DNA of 64,000 nucleotides. Origin: Bacteroidota bacterium. GTDB taxonomy: Bacteria > Bacteroidota > Bacteroidia > Bacteroidales > VadinHA17. The translations under genes and the position numbers were made by a program. The DNA lies in assembly GCA_029547705.1 (NCBI GenBank), contig JAKPOU010000050.1, positions 1-64,000 on the forward strand, read 5' to 3'. Each line of letters opens with the position of its first letter. Position 1 is the first letter of the stretch. Below are positions 44,322 through 53,599 of this stretch, piece after piece. The notes under the pieces are model-generated. The model had not been told where the DNA came from. It was given only the letters and a program-made list of their open reading frames with translations, and did no database searches.

Positions 44322-45647
44322 ATGGCTAAGACTTTTCAAAAAGAGTATTATCCCGGTATAGGGAAGATAAAATTTGAAGGCAGGGAATCAAAGAATCCTC
44401 TGGCATTCAGGTGGTATGATCCTGAACAGGTGGTGTCAGGTAAAAAAATGAAAGATCATCTTCGTTTTGCAATTGCATACTGGCATTCATTCTGCGGTGA
44501 CGGCAGTGATCAGTTCGGATCCCCGACACATTTTTATCCCTGGGACAGTGTGGCGGATAATGATGAAAAAATAAAGATGAGGCTCGATGCTGCCTTTGAA
44601 TTTTTTACCAAGATAGGTACCGGATATTATTGTTTTCATGATGTTGATGTTGTAGGCAACGGGTCTGTTCTGGAAATTGAAAAGCGTCTTGAACAGATAT
44701 TGCCGGTCATGAAAACAATGCAGCAGCAGACGGGTGTGAAGCTGCTTTGGGGAACCGCCAACCTTTTCTCCCATCCGAGGTACATGAACGGGGCGGCAAC
44801 CAATCCTGACTTTGCTGTTGTAGCCAATGTGGCAGCTCAGTTGCGTAATGCAATACAGGCAACCATTGAGCTCGGCGGGGAGAACTATGTGTTCTGGGGC
44901 GGAAGGGAAGGTTATATGAGCCTTCATAATACCGACATGAAGAGAGAACTGGACCACATGGCAATGATGCTCTCGCTGGCGAGGGATTACGGCAGGAAAA
45001 ACGGATTCACGGGCACATATCTCATAGAGCCCAAGCCAATGGAGCCTACCAAGCATCAGTATGACTATGATTCCTCCACGGTTATCGGCTTTCTCCGCCA
45101 TTATGGCCTTGACAGGGATTTCAAACTGAACATAGAGGCAAATCACGCAACACTGGCCGGTCATTCATTTGTTCATGATCTTCAGGTTGCCGCTGATGCC
45201 GGTCTGCTTGGAAGCATTGATGCCAACAGGGGTGATTACCAGAACGGGTGGGATACGGACGAGTTTCCAACCAGTATTAATGAGGTCACTGAAGCGGTGA
45301 TGGTGGTTCTGAGGGCAGGAGGATTTACAAGCGGGGGAATCAATTTTGATGCCCACATAAGAAGAAATTCAACTGATCCTGAAGATCTTTTTATTGCTCA
45401 TATAAACGGGATGGATACATTTGCCAGATCCCTGCTGATAGCCGACAGGATACTGAATGAATCTCCCTATCTGGAGATGAGGAAACAGCGGTATGCCTCC
45501 TTTGACAGTGGCCGCGGCAGGGATTTTGAAAACGGCAAACTGACTCTTGAGCAGCTTCACGATATTGCGGTCAGCAACGGGGAACCAGCTGCGATCAGCG
45601 GCAAGCAGGAATTTTATGAGCAGCTGATCAACATGTACATTGTCTAG
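44322..45647 (+). CDS. xylA: xylose isomerase
   Basis: A 441-residue class II xylose isomerase converting D-xylose to D-xylulose in the cytoplasm. Signatures include [11 protein letters not shown] with the catalytic His, [29 protein letters not shown] with metal-binding Glu near 235, [17 protein letters not shown] with His/Glu near 271, and [20 protein letters not shown]. The length is as in Bacteroides and plant-type enzymes. The stop overlaps that of the OsmC-family gene on the other strand by four bases. Confidence 0.96.
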   Translation: MAKTFQKEYYPGIGKIKFEGRESKNPLAFRWYDPEQVVSGKKMKDHLRFAIAYWHSFCGDGSDQFGSPTHFYPWDSVADNDEKIKMRLDAAFEFFTKIGTGYYCFHDVDVVGNGSVLEIEKRLEQILPVMKTMQQQTGVKLLWGTANLFSHPRYMNGAATNPDFAVVANVAAQLRNAIQATIELGGENYVFWGGREGYMSLHNTDMKRELDHMAMMLSLARDYGRKNGFTGTYLIEPKPMEPTKHQYDYDSSTVIGFLRHYGLDRDFKLNIEANHATLAGHSFVHDLQVAADAGLLGSIDANRGDYQNGWDTDEFPTSINEVTEAVMVVLRAGGFTSGGINFDAHIRRNSTDPEDLFIAHINGMDTFARSLLIADRILNESPYLEMRKQRYASFDSGRGRDFENGKLTLEQLHDIAVSNGEPAAISGKQEFYEQLINMYIV

Positions 45648-46054
45648 AGCTCAGAAGTCCCCTCGTCTGGTGTCGATGCAGTTATTTCGAATCCGGGCGG
45701 ACTGGCGATGCTTTTCTTAACAAGGCAGAGTCCGGCGGCATGGATAACGGACGATTTGTATTTTTCGGGGAAACCGGAAGGAAGCCTGATATCCAGCCTG
45801 ATTGTTGAAGGGAGACCCGTCTCCCGGTTCCATTCCGCCGTCTGGATAATCTTTATTCCTTCTGCGGGAATATTGCGCCTGTCACAGAATGATTTCACAT
45901 AGACACCTGAACATGTTCCTATGGATGCAAGATACAGGTCAAAGGGAGCGGGCGAGCTGTTTGTTCCGCCATTGCTGACGGGCTGATCCGTTCTTATATC
46001 ATGGCCGTGGATGTGGGCCGTCACCACTTTTCCTCCTTCAAAGGTTATTTCCAT
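45644..46054 (-). CDS. OsmC/Ohr family protein
   Basis: A 136-residue OsmC-type protein of the thiol peroxidase superfamily. The pair of reactive cysteines is present: [15 protein letters not shown] with Cys near 48 and [10 protein letters not shown] with Cys near 109. The N-terminus [20 protein letters not shown] and the [15 protein letters not shown] motif are typical of the YhfA-like branch. It may reduce organic hydroperoxides. It lies next to peroxiredoxin, ferritin-like and PerR-like genes on the same strand, forming an oxidative-stress group, though the 173-bp gap to the peroxiredoxin suggests its own promoter. Confidence 0.88.
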   Translation of the reverse strand: MEITFEGGKVVTAHIHGHDIRTDQPVSNGGTNSSPAPFDLYLASIGTCSGVYVKSFCDRRNIPAEGIKIIQTAEWNRETGLPSTIRLDIRLPSGFPEKYKSSVIHAAGLCLVKKSIASPPGFEITASTPDEGTSEL

Positions 46055-46227
46055 GTTCCCGGATATTAATTTTTATCAGTCAGTATCAATAGTTTAACTC
46101 TTGGTTAATAAGTCTTTGTCCTGCTTTCGGAAATTTTCTAAAAAACCCCTGCGGATCCCTGTGTTCCGTGATGGACAGGAGGCACCGGGTTCCACAGAGG
46201 TAAACAACAACAATTATTTATTTTTGT

Positions 46228-46932
46228 TTATTTCTTCAGGACGGTTTTAAGGACTTTTTCCTTGTCAAGCTTTTTGGTGCAGAAGAACCAGTCATAGCAG
46301 GTCATATCATCCTTGCCCTCCATACGTTCCTTTGCCACTCCGCATGATCCGGCGGTGGGAACGATCACATCGTCACCCGGCTGCCAGTCGGCGGGAAGGG
46401 CAACTGAAAAGGCATCAGCCGTCTGCAGTCCGATAATAACCCTGTAGAGTTCCTCGAAGTTGCGGCCCAGGCTGAGAGGATAATAAATAATTGTGCGGAT
46501 GATTCCCTTGGGATCGATGAAGAAAACAGCCCTGACAGCTTTTGTTGAGCTTTCTCCCGGCTGAAGCATGCCGTACTTGGTTGATACTTCCATTGTAATA
46601 TCTTCAATCAGCGGGAAAGTGACTTCAACATCCTTCATCCCCTTGTATTCGATCTTTTCCTTTATGGTTCTCAGCCATGCAATATGGCTGTACAGACCGT
46701 CAACAGAAAGGCCTACAAGCTTGCAGTTTGCTTCATTGAACTTTTTTTCCATGCTGGCAAAAGTCATGAATTCTGATGTACATACCGGAGTAAAATCAGC
46801 GGGATGACTGAAAAGTATTACCCAGCTGCCTTTGTAATCACCCGGAAAATTGATTTCACCCTGTGTTGTTATCGCTTTGAATTCAGGGGCTTTTTCCCCG
46901 ATGAGGGGTAATGAAAAGGTTTTTTCTTCCAT
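46228..46932 (-). CDS. peroxiredoxin (Prx6/archaeal-type AhpC)
   Basis: A 234-residue thioredoxin-fold peroxidase. The peroxidatic Cys is C51 in HPADFTPVCTSEF. The C-terminal extension holds further cysteines (AGSCGVAKERM and DMTCYDWFFC near 201, 217 and 223), as in archaeal-type Prx6 enzymes where a C-terminal pair resolves the sulfenic acid. It reduces peroxides in the cytoplasm. It follows the ferritin-like gene by about 110 bp and is probably under the PerR-like regulator. Confidence 0.93.
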   Translation of the reverse strand: MEEKTFSLPLIGEKAPEFKAITTQGEINFPGDYKGSWVILFSHPADFTPVCTSEFMTFASMEKKFNEANCKLVGLSVDGLYSHIAWLRTIKEKIEYKGMKDVEVTFPLIEDITMEVSTKYGMLQPGESSTKAVRAVFFIDPKGIIRTIIYYPLSLGRNFEELYRVIIGLQTADAFSVALPADWQPGDDVIVPTAGSCGVAKERMEGKDDMTCYDWFFCTKKLDKEKVLKTVLKK

Positions 46933-47040
46933 TTTTACTTTTTTTTAATTGATTATTTGATTGTTATTGTTAATTATTTGCTTTTTAAGTATTTCGCAGT
47001 TATTTTCAGGGGGTCCTGAAAGAAATAACTGCAATCAGCA

Positions 47041-47541
47041 TCAGTATTTTTTAAGATGCATAATTTCAAGATCCTCCTTAAGTGCCGCAAGTTCTTCTTC
47101 ATGTTCAACCTCTTCGGTAAGAATCCCAAGCACGATATTATACGTTACCGGGTCGGTTTCCCTGGTGATATTCAGGATTTTGTCGTAGGTGCGGATAGCA
47201 CATTGTTCCCCTTTGATATTCTGGTCAAGAATTTTCATCACGAAGGGATCATCGGGTATTTCATATGCACAGTTGGAGATTTTTGACCATTCATCGGGTG
47301 AAAGAACCGGTGTGCCGCCAAGCTGGTTAATTCTCTCCACCAGTAAAACAGCATGCGCCAGTTCTTCCATTGCATGCTCTTCAAGTTCTGTAGTGACTGC
47401 AACTTTCATCGGGCCCTTAACTATTTTTGCGCCGATCCAGTACTGATAGTAAGCCAGCCATTCATCGGCCAGCGCTTTGTTCAGGAGATTGATCAGTTCG
47501 TCAACATCCATTTTTACAATTGCTCTTCCAATTTCTGCCAT
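47041..47541 (-). CDS. ferritin-like Dps-type protein (thioferritin class)
   Basis: A 166-residue four-helix protein. Metal-ligand motifs of the ferritin fold are ALADEWLAYYQYW, EHAMEELAHAVLL (ExxxxExxH), and EEVEHEEELAAL in the last helix. Two conserved cysteines, SNCAYEIP and GEQCAIRTYD, flank the di-iron site in the manner of DPSL/thioferritins. These oxidise iron with hydrogen peroxide and store it, protecting anaerobes against oxidants. The gene lies 38 bp after the PerR-like gene and before a peroxiredoxin. Confidence 0.85.
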   Translation of the reverse strand: MAEIGRAIVKMDVDELINLLNKALADEWLAYYQYWIGAKIVKGPMKVAVTTELEEHAMEELAHAVLLVERINQLGGTPVLSPDEWSKISNCAYEIPDDPFVMKILDQNIKGEQCAIRTYDKILNITRETDPVTYNIVLGILTEEVEHEEELAALKEDLEIMHLKKY

Positions 47542-47579
47542 AATAGTCGGATTTTTAAGAATTATACCATCAAAATTAG

Positions 47580-48041
47580 TTATTGGTTATTGATTTTTGT
47601 GTTCAGGGGAGAGTTATTTTCAGGACTGTTTTCCCGTTTTCCGATTATCTGCAGCTTAAAGTCTTCAACCAAAAAACCGGGAATTTTTTTCTTTTCAAAG
47701 TAATCTGACAGGATGTTATCCAGTTCCTCGTCATAATAATCTTCAATGGAATCATTGACAGATGAATAAAGATGATGGTGCCGTACTTTTACCGCATCGT
47801 ATCTTAACAGGTCACCGTCGGTTTTTACTTTCTGGACTATGCCTGTTTTAATGAATCTGTCCAGAATCTTATAGACAGTACCGTATGGAATATTGGGATA
47901 GGTGAGCCTTAGATGCTTAACTATATCATCTGCGGTGGGATGGGTATGCAGATTCATGATAGCCTCCAGGATTGCGGTTCTCTGAGGGGTTACCCTGAGT
48001 CCGTTTTCCGTAAGTATCCTGATGATGTTCTGATCTGCCAA
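47580..48041 (-). CDS. PerR/Fur family regulator without structural zinc cysteines
   Basis: A 153-residue Fur-family repressor. The winged-helix part (LRVTPQRTAILEAIM, YGTVYKILDRF) is canonical. The regulatory-metal histidines are present (HTHPTADDI near 32-34 and VRHHHLYSSVNDSIEDY near 87-100), but the usual CxxC pairs are missing and the protein contains no cysteine at all. PerR-type H2O2 sensing through histidine oxidation would still be possible. It heads a group of peroxide-defence genes. A cluster of palindromes 110-160 bp upstream may be its own operator. Confidence 0.87.
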   Translation of the reverse strand: MADQNIIRILTENGLRVTPQRTAILEAIMNLHTHPTADDIVKHLRLTYPNIPYGTVYKILDRFIKTGIVQKVKTDGDLLRYDAVKVRHHHLYSSVNDSIEDYYDEELDNILSDYFEKKKIPGFLVEDFKLQIIGKRENSPENNSPLNTKINNQ

Positions 48042-48151
48042 TGCTTTAATTTTTTAATAACTGTCAGGTTCTTTGATAAATGGAATTATAATCAAATTCT
48101 GTTCTGAAAGCCATGGCTTTAAGATTAATTATGCCAGGTTATTCCGCAGAA

Positions 48152-48198
48152 GATAATTATCATTTTTAGAGAATGATTCTCCGGAGAGAATAGTTCTC
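48152..48198. promoter_or_regulatory. three tandem palindromes upstream of the PerR-like gene
   Basis: GATAATTATC (48152-48161), GAGAATGATTCTC (48169-48181) and GAGAATAGTTCTC (48186-48198) lie with centres 17-18 bases apart, just under two helical turns. The first resembles half of a Fur/PerR box. They lie upstream of the regulator gene on the minus strand and probably form its autoregulatory operator. The intergenic region shows no other structure. Confidence 0.55.
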
Positions 48199-48270
48199 TT
48201 TTGAGAAAACAAAGCTAACAAGATTTCGTGAATAAAAAAAATCAGAAAATATAAATCTGATTAAAGGAAA

Positions 48271-48960
48271 TCACTGTGTGGCTTTCACAGGTCCGGTGCT
48301 TATCCTGAGATTTGCAAAATCTCCTCCCGACATGTCTCCGGTCCAGAATCCGATCCGGCCGCCTGTACGTCTGCCCTGCCTTTCAACGACAAGGAAGGGA
48401 TCATCATTTCTGCCGGCAAATGCCGATATCTGATCTCCCTGAACGGAAATCCTCAGATGTATCCAGCCCTTTGCATCAGGCCGGGGGCTGAATGCCTTTT
48501 TGTATAAAATGAGAAAATGATTATTTGATTCTTCAGAGGCAGGTGCCGGGAGGGATGTATAAAACAGTCTGTGCGATCCGGTTTTTTTATCTTCGGGAGA
48601 AACGGATCTTCTCAGATACACGGCATCCAGGGTATCACTGCCCAGTCCGTGAAATGCCAGACCTGCAGCGAAATGTTGTATTTCACTCCCGGCCCGAATA
48701 TCCACTTCAATTATACCATCAGCGAACTCCATACCCCTTATCCACGCGATTCCATAGCCATTGTTCCCTGACAGGCGGATAATTTTTGTGCCGTTTTCGG
48801 TAAAACAGTCTGTCTGCCGGTTGTATGTCGTTATCTGATTTTTCCGGCACATATCGTGCAGGTCAAATGTTACTGAAAAGGTCTGGCCGGCAGTATCCGG
48901 CGTTACTGCAAGCAATATGATGCCCGCCATCGCGATGCGGAAAATCTCTTTAATTTTCAT
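48271..48960 (-). CDS. secreted DUF1080/LamG-like protein
   Basis: A 229-residue exported protein with a signal peptide (cleavage near residue 25, DTAGQ). The rest is a jelly-roll of concanavalin-like fold: FENGTKIIRLSG-type start, GIAWIRGMEFADGIIEVDIR near 75, AGLAFHG, and a C-terminal GRIGFWTGDMSGGDFANLRIS like that of DUF1080 proteins. I see no certain catalytic site. It could bind glycans or, like DUF1080 proteins, act on keto-glycosides. It is divergent from the sigma-factor gene. Confidence 0.65.
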   Translation of the reverse strand: MKIKEIFRIAMAGIILLAVTPDTAGQTFSVTFDLHDMCRKNQITTYNRQTDCFTENGTKIIRLSGNNGYGIAWIRGMEFADGIIEVDIRAGSEIQHFAAGLAFHGLGSDTLDAVYLRRSVSPEDKKTGSHRLFYTSLPAPASEESNNHFLILYKKAFSPRPDAKGWIHLRISVQGDQISAFAGRNDDPFLVVERQGRRTGGRIGFWTGDMSGGDFANLRISTGPVKATQ

Positions 48961-49044
48961 GATTCAAATCCATGGTTAAATATGAATGCCTGATGATTTG
49001 TTACCTTCTCCTGCAATAAATTTTCATTTTCAGCCAAAATTCCC

Positions 49045-49052
49045 TATTTTTG
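49045..49052 (+). promoter_or_regulatory. candidate -7 element for the sigma-factor operon
   Basis: TATTTTTG at 49045-49052 matches TAnnTTTG exactly and lies 36 bases before the GTG start of the sigma-factor gene. No clear TTG lies 19-21 bases upstream (the region is TTTTC), so it may be a weak or specially regulated promoter. Confidence 0.35.
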
Positions 49053-49087
49053 ATTAATGGTTTTTACTGCCGAAAGAGTAAGGCTTT

Positions 49088-49723
49088 GTGAAAGAATACA
49101 CGGATAATGAAATAATTGAATGCCTGCGTGCCCGGCAGAGTTACGTGGTACGATTCCTTCATGACCGTTATTTGCCCATGATCCGGCTTATGATTACCGG
49201 GATGGGCGGCACAGCGGAAGATGCCATGGATATTTTTCAGGATGGTCTGATGATCATGATTGAGAAACTTGATAACAGGGAGTTTACATTAACTTGCAAA
49301 TTCAAGACCTATCTTTACTGTGTCTGTGAAAATCTTTGGAAATCAATATTGACAAAAAGGAAGGCTGCACAGAACTACTTTCTGAGGAAGGTGGATGATG
49401 AGGATGACGATTTTACTGAAAGTATGGATGGCAGCCTGTATGAATCCATTTTCCATGCTGCATTTGAAACGCTTGATCCGGCAGCCAGGAATATCCTGAA
49501 GCTTTACTGGGAAGAGGTTTCTCCCCGCGAAATTGCAGAGAAACTGGGATATTCCTATGCCTATGTGAGAAAGAAAAAATGTGAGGCCCAGGCGGAACTT
49601 ATTTTGAAGGTGAAGAAGCATCCGGACTATCTGAGGATAATGAAGCATAAAGACCCTTCTGATGACAGGATGCCGTCATCACAGAACAATATTCAGTCAG
49701 ATATGGCCATCAGCGGCAGATGA
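49088..49723 (+). CDS. ECF-type RNA polymerase sigma factor
   Basis: A 211-residue sigma-70 family protein starting at GTG. Region 2 spans about residues 22-90 (VVRFLHDRYLPMIRLMI, DAMDIFQDGLMIMIEKL, FKTYLYCVCENLWKSILTKRK) and region 4 about 125-175 (LDPAARNILKLYWEEVSPREIAEKLGYSYAYVRKKK, of which the helix-turn-helix is the second half). A hydrophilic tail of about 35 residues follows. Its stop overlaps the next start by four bases, so it is coupled to the membrane TPR protein, which is a likely regulator. Confidence 0.88.
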   Translation: MKEYTDNEIIECLRARQSYVVRFLHDRYLPMIRLMITGMGGTAEDAMDIFQDGLMIMIEKLDNREFTLTCKFKTYLYCVCENLWKSILTKRKAAQNYFLRKVDDEDDDFTESMDGSLYESIFHAAFETLDPAARNILKLYWEEVSPREIAEKLGYSYAYVRKKKCEAQAELILKVKKHPDYLRIMKHKDPSDDRMPSSQNNIQSDMAISGR

Positions 49724-50766
49724 AACCGGAAGACAGATATATGGATAAGGGAGAATCCCCGGGTAGAAAGCAGGATCATAATGATGATCCTGAAGATGCT
49801 GTATTGCTTTCACCCGGCGATAATGTGCTCCTTGGAAAGATAAATGATTATTTCAAAGCCCGTTTTGACATTGAAGATGTTAAAAATGATCCTGAATACA
49901 GGAAGACAGATGAATCTGTAAAATCCTTTATTTCCGGTCTGGAATCCGGTGAACGGGACGGAAGGGAAAATGAAATACGAAGATTTATCAGGGACAGTAT
50001 TTATGATGACGGTCGTAATGCCGGACCTGATCCTGAAATAAGCCGGATCAGGCAGGAAAGCAGTCATAGGCAGATTGAGGGCATTACTGCCGAGTGGGTC
50101 CGGGAATGGCATGAAAGAAAGCGCATGGAACCTCAGGAAGGGATAAGTGAAAAGCAGAAGGAGATCAGGGACTTTGTCATTGATTCACTTCAGAAAGAAG
50201 AGGGGGGCGGGGTACTTTATGAGCTTCCCCAGGCAAGCCGGGGGCACAGGGGCATGAAAGTTCTGTTTCCGTGGGCAGCAATTGCTGCGGCAGCTGCCAT
50301 TGCCGTTCTTTTTCTCATCAGGGGCCTGATGACTGCCAGTGATCCGGAAAGACTGTTCAGCAGATATTACGAGCCCTATTATGCAGCATCGCTTGTTACC
50401 AGAAGTTCCGGACAGGGGGAAGATGAAACCCTTAGATCTGCCCTTGGCTACTACAGGAATCATAATTACCGGATGGCCGCGGTGGAATTTTCAAAGGCAC
50501 TGCTTACGGCATCTGCTCCTGACATGCCAGTATTTTATCTGGGTGTAACACTTATTGAACTGGAAGAATTTGAGAGGGCATTTATGATCCTTGAACCACT
50601 GACGGTTCAACCAGGGGAATTTCTGAAAGATGCGCAGTGGTATCTGGGTCTGCTGTCCGTCAGGACGGGAAAAACGGACAAAGCCCGGGAATGTTTTGAA
50701 TCACTTGCAGGAGATCCCGGATTTTACTCCGTCCGGGCCGGAAAGATTCTCCGTCTTCTTAAATAG
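49720..50766 (+). CDS. membrane protein with cytoplasmic acidic domain and TPR region
   Basis: A 348-residue protein with a hydrophilic, charged N-terminal half (1-180), one transmembrane segment (about 181-201, PWAAIAAAAAIAVLFLIRGL) and an extracytoplasmic C-terminal TPR-like part (LRSALGYYRNHNYRMAAVEF, MPVFYLGVTLIELEEFERAF, AQWYLGLLSVRTGKTDKARE). The N-terminal half contains three related short motifs, VKSFISGL, IRRFIRDSI and IRDFVIDSL. The topology fits an anti-sigma or co-sensor protein for the coupled sigma factor. Its 3' end overlaps the CHAT gene tail to tail by 43 bp. Confidence 0.7.
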   Translation: MKPEDRYMDKGESPGRKQDHNDDPEDAVLLSPGDNVLLGKINDYFKARFDIEDVKNDPEYRKTDESVKSFISGLESGERDGRENEIRRFIRDSIYDDGRNAGPDPEISRIRQESSHRQIEGITAEWVREWHERKRMEPQEGISEKQKEIRDFVIDSLQKEEGGGVLYELPQASRGHRGMKVLFPWAAIAAAAAIAVLFLIRGLMTASDPERLFSRYYEPYYAASLVTRSSGQGEDETLRSALGYYRNHNYRMAAVEFSKALLTASAPDMPVFYLGVTLIELEEFERAFMILEPLTVQPGEFLKDAQWYLGLLSVRTGKTDKARECFESLAGDPGFYSVRAGKILRLLK

Positions 50767-53477
50767 AAAATCACTGCAGCTGCAGCCGGGAGGATTGCCA
50801 ATGCTGCGGGGGCAAAGGGTTTTAACGGGATGACAACCGGTGAATTGTCGCCGGTAATTTCATATGCTGCCCAGTAATATGGCCCGGAAAATGCGGGAGG
50901 CATTTCCCTCAGATAATCGAGTTTTGACAGGCGGAGAGCCTCATCCTTGAATTTTCCCCTGGAGAGATAGTAATAGAAACGGGAAATTATTCTTGCACTT
51001 GTCTCGTCGTTGATTTCCCAGGCGGTTGTGACCACGGATGATGCTCCGGCAAGCCTGAAACTCCGTGCAATGCTCATGAGACCCTCACCCTGACGGAGTG
51101 TTCCCGTTCCGGAATTACATGAACTGATCACTACCATCGGGGATTTCATATCCAGTGAGCTGATCTCATAGTTGTACAGTTTACCGTCAGAGACACTGTC
51201 AGAGCTCGTATCGAAGAGCAGGAAGGAATATCTGGAATTCAGTGAATCTGAAGTTAAATGCATGGCAAGATGGAAGATTACCGGTTTATTGATTACTTTC
51301 AGGAAATTCGTTATGCCGGCATTGCTGCCCAGGTATTTCTCTCCCCTGAAAACCTTTAATAATGATTCAATTTCAGTTGCGGCATCAGGAAGCCCGGCGT
51401 AGGATTCATCCCCGGCCTGACTCTCATTGTATACAGGATAAAAGGCAAAAACCTTTCCTGACAATCTGCCGCGCCGGGTTCTTTCCCCGATCATGGAGGC
51501 CGAAAAGTAATACGACACGGTATAGTCATTTATTAGATATTTCAGCCCGTCATAGTGACCCCGGACCGGACAGGGTTTTTCCGGCAGAAAGGCATCAAAA
51601 GGCAGCCATGATATTTCCTCATCAGGAATTATTATCAGCTTTTTCCCGGCGAAATATTTTTCAGCAGGGGCAACAAGCAGATTGTACATGTAATTCAGGG
51701 CGCCGGTAAGCTGACCGAAATCAGCTGCAGTCCTGCTGCGGGAATAATTCCCCAGCAGCCGGGCATATTCCGTAAACATGCTGTCTGCCTTTAATTTGAG
51801 AAACTGCAGTTTTTTCCCAGTAACTATGAATATATACAGATCCCGCTCTTTCCCGTCATCCGGTTCCGAGAGGATATAATCCAGTATTGTCTCGTTACTT
51901 CGCAATTTATGGCGGACGGATGAAAGAGTGACCGGGCCGGTTTTCTCAAGGAGATTCCGGAATTGCGGAAATGAGGTATTAATATCCGAAATTGTTTTTT
52001 CATAGTTTATGTTCATGTCGAAAAGAGCATCCTTCCAGAATGATATCTTTTTACTGTCCGGCATCATTTTCAGGGATTCATCAGCTATCATTTTATGTAA
52101 TGCTGCAATGTTCTCTGAAAGCCTGTTGCGTTTATCCCTTAAAGAATCCGGAATACCTGCAAGGAAAAACAGTTCATTTTCAATGATCTGATTTCTCAGA
52201 ATGGAAGCTTTTTCGTTTCGTGCCACGCTGTACATTTTTTCAAGCACAGCCTTTTCCCCGGTCATACTGTAAAGAATGTGCGCCACATGAATTGCATGCA
52301 GGCATGTGGCCTTCTCATTTTCTGAAATATAAAGACGGCTTTCTTCACTGAAATGATTGTTTTTCAGACGGTTTGACAATTCCAGTGCAAGTTCGGCTGT
52401 TTCCAGGCTTTTTCTGAGTGTTTTCAGTTTAAGCCTGTTGTCGTCCATTTCATCTGCAAGATATTCCAGCGATTTTGACTTGCTTTTAAGATTGTCAAGA
52501 AGCCGCACATCGAAAAGCACGGAATCAATTGAAGGATTTGAATAAATATCATTGTCGTTGAAATTTTTCACGACGGCTATCAGAGATTTCTGATAATATT
52601 CCAGCGATTCCCTGAAGGCGGACTGCCTGAAACAGTGATCTCCCATGTTCTTGTATGCCAGGGCAACAAGCGTATGTTTCGTCCCGTAGTTATCCAGGCA
52701 GATGCTAAGTGCCTTTTCGTGGATTTCACGGGCTTCTGCAAACCTTCCCTCAGAGTCAAGGAAAATCCCGTAATCAAAATATACTTCCGCCAGTCTGAAA
52801 TAGTTCCCGCCGTATGCGGAATACAGGTATTCAATACTTTTCTTATAAAATTCTTCAGCTTTCCGTGAGTTTTTCAGTTTCGTCCAGGTTTTTGCCATAT
52901 TCATGTAAACAAGCCCTGTTCCCTGAAATCCGTGTTCTGACTTTATTCTGAGACTGTTGTTAAAAAAGTCAAGGGCCTTGGGGTAATCTCCGGCATTACG
53001 GAAGGCTATTCCGGCATTCAGATAAACTGAAGCCAGTGAATTGAGAATGGTTTTATCCGTCAGGTCCAGACTGTTATATACCCTGATGCTCTTTTCAAAA
53101 TATATTATTGCAGTTTCAAAGGACTGCCTGATTGAATGGATGATACCTTTATTGGAATAAATATCCGGCAGGTTTTTAATATAATCCTTCCTGTGGATTG
53201 CCAATGATTCTGCCATGCTGAAGAATTCCAGTGCCTTATCATATCTTCCCAGCATCTGGTTTACAACACCCAGATTATTATAAGCAGCTATAAGTTCTGA
53301 TTCGTCACTTTGTGTTCCCGGTTCAAGAATGACGCTGAGTGTTTTTTCTGCTTCAAGAAGATTACCGGCCTGATAAAGGGATGAAAATCGCAGAAAAAGA
53401 GAGTCAGTATCCCCCGCATGCACAAATGAAAAAAATGCAAGTAAATGAATTAAAGGAATAAATCCTGTTCTTATCAA
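50724..53477 (-). CDS. TPR-CHAT caspase-like protein
   Basis: A 917-residue protein. Signal peptide in the first 21 residues, tetratricopeptide repeats from about 60 to 300 (AYNNLGVVNQMLGRYDKALEFF, VYLNAGIAFRNAGDYPKALDFF, AYKNMGDHCFRQSAFRESLEYY), a coiled-coil-like linker, and a CHAT peptidase domain from about 590 to 880. The catalytic dyad is H740 (FHLAMHLTSD) and C787 (VISSCNSGTG). A C-terminal hydrophobic segment (about 888-905) followed by RRRR anchors it. It should sit in the cell envelope with TPR and CHAT parts outside the cytoplasm. A small Gly-Gly peptide gene lies upstream and a sigma-factor pair faces it. Confidence 0.9.
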   Translation of the reverse strand: MIRTGFIPLIHLLAFFSFVHAGDTDSLFLRFSSLYQAGNLLEAEKTLSVILEPGTQSDESELIAAYNNLGVVNQMLGRYDKALEFFSMAESLAIHRKDYIKNLPDIYSNKGIIHSIRQSFETAIIYFEKSIRVYNSLDLTDKTILNSLASVYLNAGIAFRNAGDYPKALDFFNNSLRIKSEHGFQGTGLVYMNMAKTWTKLKNSRKAEEFYKKSIEYLYSAYGGNYFRLAEVYFDYGIFLDSEGRFAEAREIHEKALSICLDNYGTKHTLVALAYKNMGDHCFRQSAFRESLEYYQKSLIAVVKNFNDNDIYSNPSIDSVLFDVRLLDNLKSKSKSLEYLADEMDDNRLKLKTLRKSLETAELALELSNRLKNNHFSEESRLYISENEKATCLHAIHVAHILYSMTGEKAVLEKMYSVARNEKASILRNQIIENELFFLAGIPDSLRDKRNRLSENIAALHKMIADESLKMMPDSKKISFWKDALFDMNINYEKTISDINTSFPQFRNLLEKTGPVTLSSVRHKLRSNETILDYILSEPDDGKERDLYIFIVTGKKLQFLKLKADSMFTEYARLLGNYSRSRTAADFGQLTGALNYMYNLLVAPAEKYFAGKKLIIIPDEEISWLPFDAFLPEKPCPVRGHYDGLKYLINDYTVSYYFSASMIGERTRRGRLSGKVFAFYPVYNESQAGDESYAGLPDAATEIESLLKVFRGEKYLGSNAGITNFLKVINKPVIFHLAMHLTSDSLNSRYSFLLFDTSSDSVSDGKLYNYEISSLDMKSPMVVISSCNSGTGTLRQGEGLMSIARSFRLAGASSVVTTAWEINDETSARIISRFYYYLSRGKFKDEALRLSKLDYLREMPPAFSGPYYWAAYEITGDNSPVVIPLKPFAPAALAILPAAAAVIFYLRRRRIFPARTE

Positions 53478-53557
53478 TACTCTAAGTCTGAAATCTGTAA
53501 GAGTTGTTGATCGTTAAATAATTTGTGCAAATTAATTAAAAAAATAAAACAGACAAG

Positions 53558-53590
53558 AAGAGCATCCTTTATATGGCGGGATGCTCTTTT
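53558..53590 (-). terminator. intrinsic terminator after the Gly-Gly peptide gene
   Basis: A 10-bp perfect stem (AAGAGCATCC at 53558-53567 with GGATGCTCTT at 53579-53588) and an 11-base loop, with T-rich DNA on both sides. On the minus strand it lies just after the peptide gene stop, so most transcripts would end before the CHAT gene, with readthrough giving less CHAT protein than peptide. Confidence 0.75.
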
Positions 53591-53599
53591 CTGAAATTG

